NCBI GenBank assembly: GCA_030447865.1
Contig: JAUJOD010000004.1
Span: 62,001 to 126,000, forward strand
Origin: Nocardioidaceae bacterium
GTDB taxonomy: Bacteria; Actinomycetota; Actinomycetes; Propionibacteriales; Nocardioidaceae
Direction: 5' to 3'
DNA length: 64,000 bases
Below, one piece after another: positions 53,773 through 62,583 of the stretch. The notes beneath the pieces were generated by a model that did no database searches, had not been told where the DNA came from, and saw only the letters and a program-made list of their open reading frames with translations. Made by a program: the position numbers and the translations under genes. Position 1 is the stretch's first letter. Every line of letters starts with the position of its first letter.

Positions 53773-54611
53773 CAGGCTCGTCCCTTCGTTGGCTTAGTGG
53801 ATGCGGTCTGGAGAGCTGGCGGCCATATGAGGTCGAGCAACCGCATAGCTGCGGCGGTGAGCGCCTTGGGCAGTGGGTCGGCGTCGATGCCGTTGATTTC
53901 GAGTCGTACGTCGGCAGGCATGAGGGCGACGCGGCCGGCGTCGTGAGCAGCGCTCAGCAAGGGCCCAAACGTCGCGCGGACCGGACCCGGCCACCGCCTA
54001 GCGCCTACACCGACCACGACTGGGCGACCGGGTAGGTCGGCAACCACCCGCTCCGCGCGCCGTACGCCCGGGACGGTGGCTCGGCACACCAGCACGAGCG
54101 GGACGCGATGCACCAAGGCGGCGATCGGATTGGGAGCAGCCAGGAGCTCAGAGAACGGCCGACCGGCGTCGACCACGAGCCGGTCCGACTCGAAGGTTGC
54201 CAACTCAGGGAGATGCTCCGAGCTCTCCACGGCTGCTGTGATTCGGTGGATCTCCACCTCGCCGCGGAAGCCGATACGCCAGCCACTCGGGTCGACGCCA
54301 AGTTCCCGCTCCGCCGCGCAGATCAGGCCGGAGGTCGCCTGCGGCGCGGCGTCGACCAGCCGAACGGGAGCGCTTCCATCGGCTGCGTCGCGTCGAGCGG
54401 CTGCTTCGGCAAGGGCCAGAGCGACCACGCTCGAGCCGGCGCCGGGATGCGCGCCCAGGACCATGGCGGTCGTGGCGGAATCAGACTCGGCGTCGCCGCC
54501 GGGCATGGCCTTCTCATGCTTAGGTGGTGGCACAGTGCCGCGACGCTGGTCACTAATCGCTGCGACGAGTTCGGCCACCGTCACCGGGTCACGCTCCAGT
54601 GTCAGGCTCAC
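53772..54611 (-). CDS. degenerate ParA/MinD-like (TadZ-like) protein
   Basis: A 279-residue protein with a ParA-type fold: a P-loop region AMVLGAHPGAGSSVVALALAEAA, RLVDAAPQATSG, FESDRLVVDAGRPFSELL and PLVLVCRATVPGVRRAERVVADLPG. The Walker A lacks both signature lysines (GAHPGAGSS instead of KGGxGKT), as in the atypical ParA proteins (TadZ/CpaE) that place Tad pili at the pole. It is encoded in the T4SS operon, 5.6 kb from the Tad genes, and could localise either machine. Confidence 0.72.
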   Translation of the reverse strand: MSLTLERDPVTVAELVAAISDQRRGTVPPPKHEKAMPGGDAESDSATTAMVLGAHPGAGSSVVALALAEAAARRDAADGSAPVRLVDAAPQATSGLICAAERELGVDPSGWRIGFRGEVEIHRITAAVESSEHLPELATFESDRLVVDAGRPFSELLAAPNPIAALVHRVPLVLVCRATVPGVRRAERVVADLPGRPVVVGVGARRWPGPVRATFGPLLSAAHDAGRVALMPADVRLEINGIDADPLPKALTAAAMRLLDLIWPPALQTASTKPTKGRA

Positions 54612-54871
54612 AAGTGACTCCCCCGACGGCTTGACCTGACCTCAAGTCCCTGGCAAATGAGGCTCGGTTGGAGGGTGGCCAGGACTCGCCGGGCCTTTGC
54701 GGCCTTTCGCATCGGGCGGAGAATCGATTCGAAACCTGCGAGTGCTACTTCGAGGTCACCGTCGCGGATTGTGTCGAAGAGGTCCGCCACCCACTCGGGA
54801 TCCCCACCGTGGATGTCGCTCTCGTCATCAGCTGGACGCTCCGACTGAAAGTTCATCGTCATGCTGACCAC
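54608..54871 (-). CDS. small acidic-basic hypothetical protein (87 aa)
   Basis: I start at GTG 54871, six bases after AGGAAG; ATGs at 54862 and 54856 are alternatives. The N-terminal half is acidic (DDESDIHGGDPEWVADLFDTI), the C-terminal half basic (RPMRKAAKARRVLATLQ). The stop overlaps the ParA-like gene start (ATGA). No family recognised; probably an accessory of the ParA-like protein. Confidence 0.55.
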   Translation of the reverse strand: MVSMTMNFQSERPADDESDIHGGDPEWVADLFDTIRDGDLEVALAGFESILRPMRKAAKARRVLATLQPSLICQGLEVRSSRRGSHL

Positions 54872-54903
54872 AGGTGCTTCCTGAGTGTGTTCGTGGACAC
54901 GCG

Positions 54904-55713
54904 TCAGGCAACTTCTTGGAGGTATCGTCCGGAGGACTGGCGCAACGCGGCTACGATCCAGTCCCTGTGACGCCGTATCGTTTTTCCGCTGACGCCACGC
55001 TGTTCCGCAACGCTGTGAACCGCGGACTGAGAGCACACTCCGCGCTTCATCCATGGAGTGTCCTGGTCCGCCATGTCCTCACCGGCCGCGATGAGCTCCA
55101 GCAGGAGGCCGGCGTCAGCGCGGCCGATTACACCACTGGCGAGTGCCCAGTCGAGCAGTTCGACCAGCTCGATGGCCGTCTGCTCGGAGGACGGGATGGG
55201 CTCGTACCGGCTCATGACCTCCGGCGTGGAAAGCCACTCGACGAGTGGCGATTGGGGGTCGATGAGGACGCTCGATGAGCGGCCGCCTGGACGCCGCTCC
55301 CTCGCAGTGTCGAGAACGGAGGCCCGCGTGTCACGCATCAGGTTTGCCGCATAGGCCCGGCTACGACGTCGCCACGGGAAACACCGAATCTCCACCCACA
55401 ACGCGGCCATGACCATCTCGTCGATGTCGTCGGCCAGGTCTCGCAAGGTATGCATCAAGTACCGCGCACCCCGCTCCATCTGATGAGCCAGCCCGACCGC
55501 GGCCAACGAGTCGTCCCCGCCATCCTTGGCAGCGAGGCGAATCAGTGCGCCAAGCGGCGGGTCGTTGTCCAGGCCGCGGAGTCCGTGCAGCTCCGCCAAG
55601 CCCGCAAAGGCGCCAAGGTCCGGCTCCGCCTCGACCCAGCGGGCCCAGACGGGGCCCGAGACCTGCTCATTCAGTTCGTCGGGCGAGACACCCAACCATG
55701 CAACCGGATCCAT
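54904..55713 (-). CDS. HTH protein heading the T4SS operon (269 aa)
   Basis: From ATG 55713 (GAAGG nine bases upstream) the protein is helical, with CFPWRRRSRAYAANLMRDTR in the middle and a C-terminal helix-turn-helix (AVHSVAEQRGVSGKTIRRHRDWIVAALRQ). The layout recalls sigma-70-like or phage-type regulators in actinobacterial elements. As the first gene of the leftward T4SS operon, divergent from the NUDIX gene, it is the likely transcriptional switch for transfer. Confidence 0.65.
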   Translation of the reverse strand: MDPVAWLGVSPDELNEQVSGPVWARWVEAEPDLGAFAGLAELHGLRGLDNDPPLGALIRLAAKDGGDDSLAAVGLAHQMERGARYLMHTLRDLADDIDEMVMAALWVEIRCFPWRRRSRAYAANLMRDTRASVLDTARERRPGGRSSSVLIDPQSPLVEWLSTPEVMSRYEPIPSSEQTAIELVELLDWALASGVIGRADAGLLLELIAAGEDMADQDTPWMKRGVCSQSAVHSVAEQRGVSGKTIRRHRDWIVAALRQSSGRYLQEVA

Positions 55714-55955
55714 CTCCCCGGTCCTTCCGTGAGACGCACAAGGCATTCACGGTTGAACAGGGGCCTCACCACCCGGCTCACCAGATGGCTCACCACTGCG
55801 GAAGCGCGCGGGGGTAGATCTGCGGAAAGGCGCCTGTACAGGAATCCAGACCCGTCCAGGCCGAGCCATTGGGCCGGGGGCTTACGCGAGGTCCACGTGT
55901 CCCGGAGGACGGTAGTGGGTCAGTTTGAAGTCCCGTGGTGCGCGAGACTGAGGGT

Positions 55956-56423
55956 ATGCCGATCCCTGAGTTCGTTGTCGCGTTGCGACGGCATGTCGGG
56001 CATGATCCCCTGTGGCTGCCAGCCGTCACCGCCGTAGTCCTTCGCGGTTCTCAAGTGCTCTTGGTTCGGCGGAGGGATAACAGCGCCTGGGCGCCGATCA
56101 CAGGAATCATTGACCCCGGCGAGCAGCCAGCGGTTGCTGCCGCCCGTGAAGTGATGGAAGAGACCGGGGTAAGGATCCACGTCGAAAGCCTGGCGCGGGT
56201 CGGCGCGGCACATCTGACGGAGCATGCCAACGGTGATCAGGCGTACTACCTGGATCTTCTCTTCAAGTGCCGATACGACGGCGGTACTGCCTACATAGCG
56301 GATGAAGAGAGCGTAGACGTCGGTTGGTTCTCCGTCAGCAACTTGCCTCCGATGGGACCCGTGTACGTCGACCGGATCCAATGTGTGCTTGATTCTCGCC
56401 TAGAGACGCGCTTCGAGCGTTAG
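55956..56423 (+). CDS. NUDIX hydrolase
   Basis: 155 residues from ATG 55956. The complete Nudix box GIIDPGEQPAVAAAREVMEETGV (G-x5-E-x7-REVxEExGV) is present with all metal-binding glutamates, and the preceding strand VTAVVLRGSQVLLVRRRDNSAWAP is normal. It hydrolyses nucleoside-diphosphate-linked substrates. It is the only rightward intact gene in the T4SS/Tad block, separated from the T4SS operon by a 242-base divergent promoter region; a damage-sanitising role is the family default. Confidence 0.88.
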   Translation: MPIPEFVVALRRHVGHDPLWLPAVTAVVLRGSQVLLVRRRDNSAWAPITGIIDPGEQPAVAAAREVMEETGVRIHVESLARVGAAHLTEHANGDQAYYLDLLFKCRYDGGTAYIADEESVDVGWFSVSNLPPMGPVYVDRIQCVLDSRLETRFER

Positions 56424-56436
56424 GAGTGGTCTCCCT

Positions 56437-56590
56437 ATGCCTGACCGCTCACGCAAGCGCCCCACGGACCTGAACGCGGCTCGCCGGGTCCATCGCCTCC
56501 GGCGCGACCGAGGAGGACAAGCCTGCGGTAACCGACCACGGCAAGGACCGGGCAGCCGTGAAGGGCGGTAAGGCACGCGCGGCACCGGGA
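56437..56590 (+). pseudogene. small conserved actinobacterial protein (KGGKARA type), frameshifted
   Basis: MPDRSRKRPTDLNAA is read from ATG 56437 (AGGAG ten bases upstream). After a one-base change near 56480 the expected continuation appears: SIASGATEEDKPAV, then AAVKGGKARAA. Small proteins with this N-terminus and a GRKGGKARA box are common beside NUDIX-type genes in actinomycetes (recollection). The frame break makes it a probable pseudogene. Confidence 0.5.
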
Positions 56591-56986
56591 GGACTGCCAA
56601 TTGTCACGTGTGGCAATGGCGGATCCGCCGCAGGCGACGGAACGACTGGCCGTCAGCGATCAGCTCGCGCCTGAGACGTTGCCCGGAGTGCGCTCCGGGT
56701 TCTGGTCCAAAGCTGGCCGCTGAGTTCGAGGTGAGATCGTTGCCTACCCGCGATATGAACCGCCAGGACCGGCTCGAGGTGGGCCACGCGGCTCCTCAAG
56801 TCGTGGAGCTCACCGACGCTGAAGTCGACGTCGTGTCGCGCCGTCCCGCCGGGAGCGCATTCGCTGCAGGTAGGGACGCCTCAGCGTCACTCGTGCGCCG
56901 AGCAGCTCAGCGGCGCCAAAAGCCGGACATCAACTGCCGATGATTTGCCCGGAGGAGCTTGCCTGGACGCAGGTCAGGTCGCGCCT
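56591..56986. other. 396-base region without a supportable gene
   Basis: A plus-strand frame crosses it but has no domain, only an Arg-rich composition expected of an out-of-frame GC-rich reading. It is the tail region of the leftward LysM-BTAD gene and should contain its terminator, which I could not pick out. Confidence 0.35.
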
Positions 56987-59900
56987 CTACTCGGCACGGT
57001 GGCGCCACCCAAGCGCCTGGAGGACTTCGGTCATCCTGATCGACGGGTTCGGTGGTGGCCCGCCGTCGTCAGAGCGGTTGTGGATCTGCGCGGCCACATA
57101 CTCGTCGGCCTCGGCGGTGCGTCCTAGGACGGACAAAGCCCGTGCGAGGTCCAGCCTCGGCTTATCTTCTGAAGGAGCGGCTGCGATAGCTCGCTCACTG
57201 GCCCAAAGGGCGAGATCTCCGTCGCCGTCGGCCAAGGCGTGGGTCGCCACGATGTGAGCCACGTCGACAACGCCGGCGGTGAGGTACTGGTCGTGTGGCG
57301 CGTCCGCGAGCCAGCCGTACCCGCCCGGTCTGAGCTGGTCGAACGGCACGCCGTCAACGAGTCGCAGAGCGGCCACGAGGTCTTCCACGCCTGCCGGACC
57401 TCTCGCTTGCCCCCGCAGCCGTAGCCGCTTGAACAGACCCGCGTCGCAGAGGAGGCCGACTACTTCGTAGACCGGGACACCACGCGCCTTCCCAGACGGG
57501 GACAGCGTCGATTCCGGGAGGTACCAGTCCCCAGTGACCGGGTCGGTCCCAAGCCACTTGCGAAGAATGGCAATACGGCTGTGCAAAGTGTTGGTCTGCA
57601 CATGGAATGCCTCCGCTACCTGTTGCGGTGTGGCTCCATGGTCACGTGTGGCGAGGTAGGCGACAAGTTCGATGTAGTAGGCACCACGCCGATCAACGTC
57701 AGGCTTTCTCTCGCCAGCGGCGCGCAGTTCGACCGGTCCGAGCAGTCGCAAGCGTGGTCGCGACGACGCCGGGTCTGACCACGCGGCGAGGTCCTCGTCG
57801 AGTGAAGCCTCCAGGCTGAGCGCCCGGGATCGCGCCGCTCGGGGGACCTTCGGCGCGAGCGCAGCCAGGTCGGCCGGGGTTGTCGCGGCCGCCGCGAGGT
57901 ACTCCTCATCGGCAAGCGGCAGCAGCGACTCATCAGTGCCCTCCCCGTTCCGCGGCTCAGTGAGCTCGACTCGGAGCCCACCGGCGGCGTCGGAGACTTC
58001 CTCGAAGGGCTGGGCACCCGAGGCAGACGGCATCGGCTCATCCTCGGTGTGGTCAGCTGCATCAAGGAGACTCGCGATAACTCGGGCATCGGTGATGGTG
58101 AGTTGGTTCGCCGTCAACTGGACCTGCCAGGGTGATAGCTCGATCTTGCGATCCTTATCGACCCTCAAAGCCGTGCCACCCGACAGGAGAGCCGTGTCTC
58201 CGATCACCATGAGCGCGACCGCGTCCCGACCGGGCTGCTTCGCAAACTCATCGAGGAGCCGGTCGATGTCGTCGCGAAGCCGATGAGCCTCACCCCGCAC
58301 GTCAATCAGCTGGATCGTGGGCATCCAAGTGTCGCCTCCCCCTCCGTCCACGCGGCCGCCAAGCACGTCGCACCTCATCACCTGCTCGCCGTCGTGGACG
58401 CGACGCACGGCTTTGATGAGGGTGGCGACGTCGGGCTGGTCCGCGTATTGCAGGCGGGCGGGGTTCAGTCCGACAAGCTCCTCGGCAAAGCTAGCCAGCG
58501 TGACGTCAACGTCGTCGGACCACACGTTCAAAGCCAGTTCGGCGCCGATAAAGCGTGCGAGATCCTCGCAAACGCCGCGGTCGCCGACAAGCCGAACGAG
58601 TCCTGCGGCTTCGAGGTCCAATAGCCAGGTCGCGCCGTCATCCGCGGTGCCGATGGCCACGAGTGCGGGGTACGGCGCGAGGGCGTCGCAGTCCTCCAGC
58701 GATGCTCCACGGGTCAAGGTCCAGCGTTGTCTAGGGCCGTCTTCGGTCCACGGCACCGGCGGCTGCCCCGCAGGAGGTGAGGCGAGCAGCAGCTCTAGGC
58801 GGTCGTCACCGAGCCTCACCGCCGACACCTCGGGCAGCGCTGCGCCCATTCGTGCCAACCGGGATGAGAGGTCTCGCAGCGCTCGATCGAGAAAGCGAGC
58901 GGAGACTCCCCCGGCCGAACCCGTTGAGCGCAGTATCGCCTCGGCGGTCAGGAGTTCAGCCGGAGTCGACGCGATGGTGCGACCGGACCTTCGGGCGCGC
59001 AGCTGAGTGCGACGACGAGCAAGCAACACGGCGAGGGCGCCGCCCGCGAGGAGCCCGCCACCGCCCACCAAAGCTGCGGTCAAGTGTCCGTCGCCGGCCT
59101 GGTCTGAGGTTTCAGCACCGTCTGTTTCCGAGACGTGCTCAGGGCTAACAGGTGTCGTCTCTGGAGCCGCACTCGGGACGTCTTCGCCCGGGATCGCCTC
59201 TGGATAACGGGGTGGGGCTACCTCCGGCAAGTCCTGCGCCGGTGAAGTACTGGGAGGCCTCCTATCGCGGCGCTGCTCCGGCTCCGTTTGGCGGTCAGCG
59301 GAGGGGATGTCGCCGTTTGGAACGTCGAGCACCTGACCGGGATAGATCAGGTCAGGATCAGTGATCTGGTCTCGGTTGGCGTCGTATATGCGCGTCCAGT
59401 CGTGTCCATCGCCGTACGCCTCCTCGGCAAGGCCCCACAGAGTGTCCTCGGCAAGGACAGTGACCTCCGTAAGCTGCGTCGTAGCGGTGTGACCGCGTGG
59501 AGCGGGGAGAAGGAGCTGCCAGCCAGGTCGGATGGACGAGGCCTGGACGAATCGCTCGCCGTCCGGCATGAGCCTGCCGTCGTTGAGGTCGGCGATTCGC
59601 CGCCAATGTTCCCCAGAGCCAAGGTGTCGCTCGGCGATGGACCATAAGGTGTCGCCCTTGGTGACCTCGATGGTCCTGGTTCGTTGACGGTCCGGGTCTG
59701 ATCCGTTCGCGGGCAGCGCAGGAGTTGCCCGCTCTTTACTGGGGGAGTCGAACGCGGCGAACGCTGGTAGTCGCCCCCCAGCCGCGGATGCGACTTGGTC
59801 GATCGAGTCTGCGCGCGCAAAGCTCACAGTTGCCGGGGTAGCCACGGCAGCAGCGCCGATACCGACCGCGACGACTGCTTGCACGAGGACCCGGGCAAGA

Positions 59901-60217
59901 TTCTGCTGTGAACCGAAGGTTCCGGGTATTTTGGTCATCCAGTCGGCCGAGCGGCCGGCTGCGAGCCGGAGCTCTGCGGCCATCTCGATGAGCAGGCAGA
60001 CCATCATCTGGGCCCAGAACAGCCATGCGATCACCGCGATGAGACCGAGGATTGCTTCGTTAGTAACTGGTTGGGCCCAGCTCCAACCGCCGCCAGGGAC
60101 GGGGTTTGCGACCGTCTTCAGCAACAGCCACGGCACGCCCGCTGCGAGTGCCACGATCAGGATCAGGGCTGCGACGGCGCGCAGCCAGAGTCCAAGTTTT
60201 GCGATCCCCGATGTCAA
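56987..60217 (-). CDS. membrane LysM-BTAD regulator-like protein of the Tad operon (1076 aa)
   Basis: Domains in order: two membrane segments (about 10-32 and 52-80), a third near 112-130, and two LysM domains (IEVTKGDTLWSIAERHLGSG near 188, VTVLAEDTLWGLAEEAYGDG near 252). A Pro/Glu-rich linker leads to another membrane helix (VGGGGLLAGGALAVLLARR, about 390). A large cytoplasmic part ends in a winged helix (LRLLGPVELRAAG...GATPQQVAEAFHV) and a BTAD-type helical repeat domain. This couples a peptidoglycan-binding ectodomain to a SARP-like output. It follows the last TadE/F-like gene with a 4-base overlap, so its production is tied to pilus assembly. Similar proteins occur in streptomycete Tad-like loci. 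Confidence 0.85.
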   Translation of the reverse strand: MTSGIAKLGLWLRAVAALILIVALAAGVPWLLLKTVANPVPGGGWSWAQPVTNEAILGLIAVIAWLFWAQMMVCLLIEMAAELRLAAGRSADWMTKIPGTFGSQQNLARVLVQAVVAVGIGAAAVATPATVSFARADSIDQVASAAGGRLPAFAAFDSPSKERATPALPANGSDPDRQRTRTIEVTKGDTLWSIAERHLGSGEHWRRIADLNDGRLMPDGERFVQASSIRPGWQLLLPAPRGHTATTQLTEVTVLAEDTLWGLAEEAYGDGHDWTRIYDANRDQITDPDLIYPGQVLDVPNGDIPSADRQTEPEQRRDRRPPSTSPAQDLPEVAPPRYPEAIPGEDVPSAAPETTPVSPEHVSETDGAETSDQAGDGHLTAALVGGGGLLAGGALAVLLARRRTQLRARRSGRTIASTPAELLTAEAILRSTGSAGGVSARFLDRALRDLSSRLARMGAALPEVSAVRLGDDRLELLLASPPAGQPPVPWTEDGPRQRWTLTRGASLEDCDALAPYPALVAIGTADDGATWLLDLEAAGLVRLVGDRGVCEDLARFIGAELALNVWSDDVDVTLASFAEELVGLNPARLQYADQPDVATLIKAVRRVHDGEQVMRCDVLGGRVDGGGGDTWMPTIQLIDVRGEAHRLRDDIDRLLDEFAKQPGRDAVALMVIGDTALLSGGTALRVDKDRKIELSPWQVQLTANQLTITDARVIASLLDAADHTEDEPMPSASGAQPFEEVSDAAGGLRVELTEPRNGEGTDESLLPLADEEYLAAAATTPADLAALAPKVPRAARSRALSLEASLDEDLAAWSDPASSRPRLRLLGPVELRAAGERKPDVDRRGAYYIELVAYLATRDHGATPQQVAEAFHVQTNTLHSRIAILRKWLGTDPVTGDWYLPESTLSPSGKARGVPVYEVVGLLCDAGLFKRLRLRGQARGPAGVEDLVAALRLVDGVPFDQLRPGGYGWLADAPHDQYLTAGVVDVAHIVATHALADGDGDLALWASERAIAAAPSEDKPRLDLARALSVLGRTAEADEYVAAQIHNRSDDGGPPPNPSIRMTEVLQALGWRHRAE

Positions 60218-60636
60218 GGTGCTTCCTCCTCGGTGATCGCCCGTGCGGTCTGGCTTTCGCTGATGGGGAACGAATCAATGCCTATTACGCCGAGGATCTC
60301 CGTGTCGCTGCGACCGGTGACCGTCACCGTGACAGTGTCGCTGTCGATGCGGACGGTCCCGGTCATACCGGCGTCATACAGGTAAGACTTCGCACGTTGG
60401 ATGGCGGCGCCTGCGGTTACTTCGTCATGTCCGGACCTGACGCTGGCTTGAGACAGCGCGTCGGCGCCGACGCGGGCGGCCTGGGCTGCTGTGCGTGAAG
60501 ACTCAAGGCGGGTTTCGATTACCTTCCCGCCGTCGACCACGAGGCCGAGCAGGACAGTAAAGGCCCCGGCGGTGAGGAGCAACGCCCAGATCGAGGCGCT
60601 CCCCCGTTCGTTTCGACTCCACTGGCGCCTCGGCAT
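60214..60636 (-). CDS. TadE/TadF-like pseudopilin (140 aa)
   Basis: MPRRQWSRNERGSASIWALLLTAG shows the short basic leader, Gly-Ser and hydrophobic helix of TadE/TadF-type pseudopilins (RGSAS-IW). The C-terminal globular part contains SYLYDAGMTGTVRID and VTVTGRSDTEILGVIGI. ATG 60636 overlaps the previous stop (TGATG), which excludes the longer in-frame reading. Minor pilin or assembly role at the membrane. Confidence 0.78.
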   Translation of the reverse strand: MPRRQWSRNERGSASIWALLLTAGAFTVLLGLVVDGGKVIETRLESSRTAAQAARVGADALSQASVRSGHDEVTAGAAIQRAKSYLYDAGMTGTVRIDSDTVTVTVTGRSDTEILGVIGIDSFPISESQTARAITEEEAP

Positions 60637-61052
60637 CACAGCACCCGGTGTTCCTCGATGGGAACTACCGCGGTCGAGGTGAACGACTTGTGACCAGGAA
60701 GCCCGAAGCCGGTCAGGTCCGATAGGTCGGCGACGCAGGTGACCGTGGCTCGCAGTTGGCCACCGGGGTGGAACTCCCCCGCATCGATGCGCACAGTGAG
60801 GCGTGCGCATGCCTGCCCTCGCTCGGCGAGTGATCTTGAGGCGGCTTCGCGACCCGCGGCGACGGCTGCCTCTTGATTCTGGGTGAGTGAGGCGGCGCGT
60901 GCTGCGACGAAGGCGGCGCTAGAGGTCTGCGCGCGGGCGTCGACGTACCTAGCTCCGGCTGCTACTGCGAGGATGCAAGCCACCAACGCCGGGATGAGCA
61001 GGACCATCTCGATGGACATCGACCCGCGCTCGCCACGCACACGTGATTTCAC
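60636..61052 (-). CDS. TadE-like pseudopilin (138 aa)
   Basis: The N-terminus RGERGSMSIEMVLLIPALVA has the TadE pattern: basic residues, processing Gly, and a Glu five residues into a hydrophobic helix. The remainder is a small exported domain (RLTVRIDAGEFHPGGQLRATVTCVADLSDL) with two Cys. Its ATG overlaps the upstream gene (ATGA at 61049-61052). TadE-like pseudopilins are processed by the TadV-type peptidase and help to build the Flp fibre. Confidence 0.82.
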   Translation of the reverse strand: MKSRVRGERGSMSIEMVLLIPALVACILAVAAGARYVDARAQTSSAAFVAARAASLTQNQEAAVAAGREAASRSLAERGQACARLTVRIDAGEFHPGGQLRATVTCVADLSDLTGFGLPGHKSFTSTAVVPIEEHRVL

Positions 61053-61456
61053 GGCGATGCCCCGGTGGACTCTTCGACGAACCGTTCTACGGGCCCCTCA
61101 ACGCGCACGTTCACACTGATCGAGAGGAACGGGATCAGTTGGTCGACGTTCCCGGATACTGTGACGGTGGCCGACGTGGCGTTGCGACTAGCGTCGACCG
61201 TGGTGGTGTTGAGTCCGGGGCCGAGCCTGGTCAGGTAATCCAGGGCCACGCGTTCGGCATCAGCGGCGGTGCCGTCGTAGGTCGCTGCGGCGGCCAGTCC
61301 CTCCTCGGCAGCGGCGGCTGCGATGCGTTCGGCGTGGGCTCGTACGGCGTACTGCAGCATGAGTAGGAACACCACAATGAGCATGCTGATTACCAGCATG
61401 AATTCGATCGCGACGACACCCCGCTCGTCACGACACTTCGAACGCGCTGCTCTCAC
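61049..61456 (-). CDS. tadE: TadE-like pseudopilin (135 aa)
   Basis: CRDERGVVAIEFMLVISMLIVVFLLMLQY is a textbook TadE N-terminus: RG/VVAIEF with Glu at the fifth position after the Gly, then a hydrophobic helix. The exported part is Ala- and Thr-rich with VTVSGNVDQLIPFLSISV. It follows the Flp pilin by 15 bases and overlaps the next TadE-like gene by four, giving three pseudopilins in a row. Confidence 0.87.
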   Translation of the reverse strand: MRAARSKCRDERGVVAIEFMLVISMLIVVFLLMLQYAVRAHAERIAAAAAEEGLAAAATYDGTAADAERVALDYLTRLGPGLNTTTVDASRNATSATVTVSGNVDQLIPFLSISVNVRVEGPVERFVEESTGASP

Positions 61457-61471
61457 GTCAGGCTCCCCCGA

Positions 61472-61654
61472 TCAAGGGCTCCCAAGTTTGTTGGATTGCC
61501 CAGTCACGTACGCCTGAACGGCCGCTACTGCGATCCCAGCAATGGTGATCACTCCGAGTGCGATGAGCAGCCACTCGACAGCGGTGAAGCCGCGCTGGTC
61601 ACGTAGCGCAACATGTGCCCTGAGCCAAGCGGCCCACACCTGGATTGCTTCCAT
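61472..61654 (-). CDS. flp: Flp-type major pilin
   Basis: The 60-residue protein starts at ATG 61654, eight bases after GGAGAG; an upstream in-frame start overlaps the TadC gene. The class IVb prepilin site is QRG|FTAVEW (Gly22/Phe23, Glu27 at +5) followed by the helix LLIALGVITIAGIAVAAVQAYV and a very short tail. It is the pilus subunit polymerised by TadA/B/C. Confidence 0.88.
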   Translation of the reverse strand: MEAIQVWAAWLRAHVALRDQRGFTAVEWLLIALGVITIAGIAVAAVQAYVTGQSNKLGSP

Positions 61655-61680
61655 TTGCGATCTCTCCTTTCCCCTTGCGG

Positions 61681-62583
61681 TCACCCGGCGAACAGCCGGG
61701 CGATGGACGGATAAAGCTCATAGGCGAGAAAGACGAAAACCATGACGATAAGGGCGAACTTCATCGACTCGGTGGCCTGATTGGCGTCGGCTTCGGCGTC
61801 GGCGATCCGTTGCGCGCGCAGGGTTCCGGCTCGGGCGACCAACGTGGCTTTGACTTTGGCGCCGTCGTCGTTCGCTAGCCGCAACGACCCCTCGAGGTCG
61901 CTGAGCTCAGGCACCCCGAGCCGGTGTCCGAGCCGGCCAAGTGCGGCCCACGGGGTGATGCCGGAGAACCGGGCGCCGTGGATCGCGTCTGAGATGTCGG
62001 TGAACGCCCATCCGGTTCCGATCGCTGCCGCGGCCGGGAGGGCTTCGGCGTGCCCGCGACCAGCCTGCATCGACATGGCTACGAGATCGAGATAAATCGA
62101 CAAGGTACGACGAAACTCAGTTCGCAGTTTCCGGGCTGTCTCCTGCAGTTCGCGTTGTGCCACAACCACCATCACCCCAGCCAAAGCAATCCCAGCGGCA
62201 GGCGCAAATGGTGCGGGCAGCCGCAGACCTGCGACACCGAGGACGGTAAAGATCGCGATCGGTCCTAGCAGGCCAGCAAGAGCGAAGGTAAGAACCTTCG
62301 ACAGATGTATCTCCAGAGTGGTCCCAGCGATAGCAAGGTTCTGATTCAGTCCAGTCAGGTCCCGGCTTCGTCGGCTGAACTGCTCGGCGATCGAGCGGGC
62401 TAGCCGCTCACTGAACGTCCCGGCCTCCACAGTGCCGATGCGCTGCACCCGAGAGGCGCGACCGCGAGCCTGGTCCCAGCGACCGACCCCGGCGACCATG
62501 TCCGCACGCGCTGGGACGGCGAGCCGATAGGCGTGGAGGAGAGCGACGGCCACGCAGCCCGCCGCGAGCATGAAGGCGATCAT
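61681..62583 (-). CDS. tadC: TadC-like inner-membrane pilus platform protein
   Basis: The 300-residue protein has a GspF/T2SSF domain with membrane segments at the N-terminus (MIAFMLAAGCVAVALLHAYRL), middle (VLTFALAGLLGPIAIFTVLGVAGL) and C-terminus (FALIVMVFVFLAYELYPSI). The cytoplasmic helical repeat shows LYLDLVAMSMQAGRGHAEALPAAA and GVPELSDLEGSLRLANDDGAKVK, diagnostic for TadC. Its ATG overlaps the TadB stop (ATGA). Confidence 0.9.
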   Translation of the reverse strand: MIAFMLAAGCVAVALLHAYRLAVPARADMVAGVGRWDQARGRASRVQRIGTVEAGTFSERLARSIAEQFSRRSRDLTGLNQNLAIAGTTLEIHLSKVLTFALAGLLGPIAIFTVLGVAGLRLPAPFAPAAGIALAGVMVVVAQRELQETARKLRTEFRRTLSIYLDLVAMSMQAGRGHAEALPAAAAIGTGWAFTDISDAIHGARFSGITPWAALGRLGHRLGVPELSDLEGSLRLANDDGAKVKATLVARAGTLRAQRIADAEADANQATESMKFALIVMVFVFLAYELYPSIARLFAG

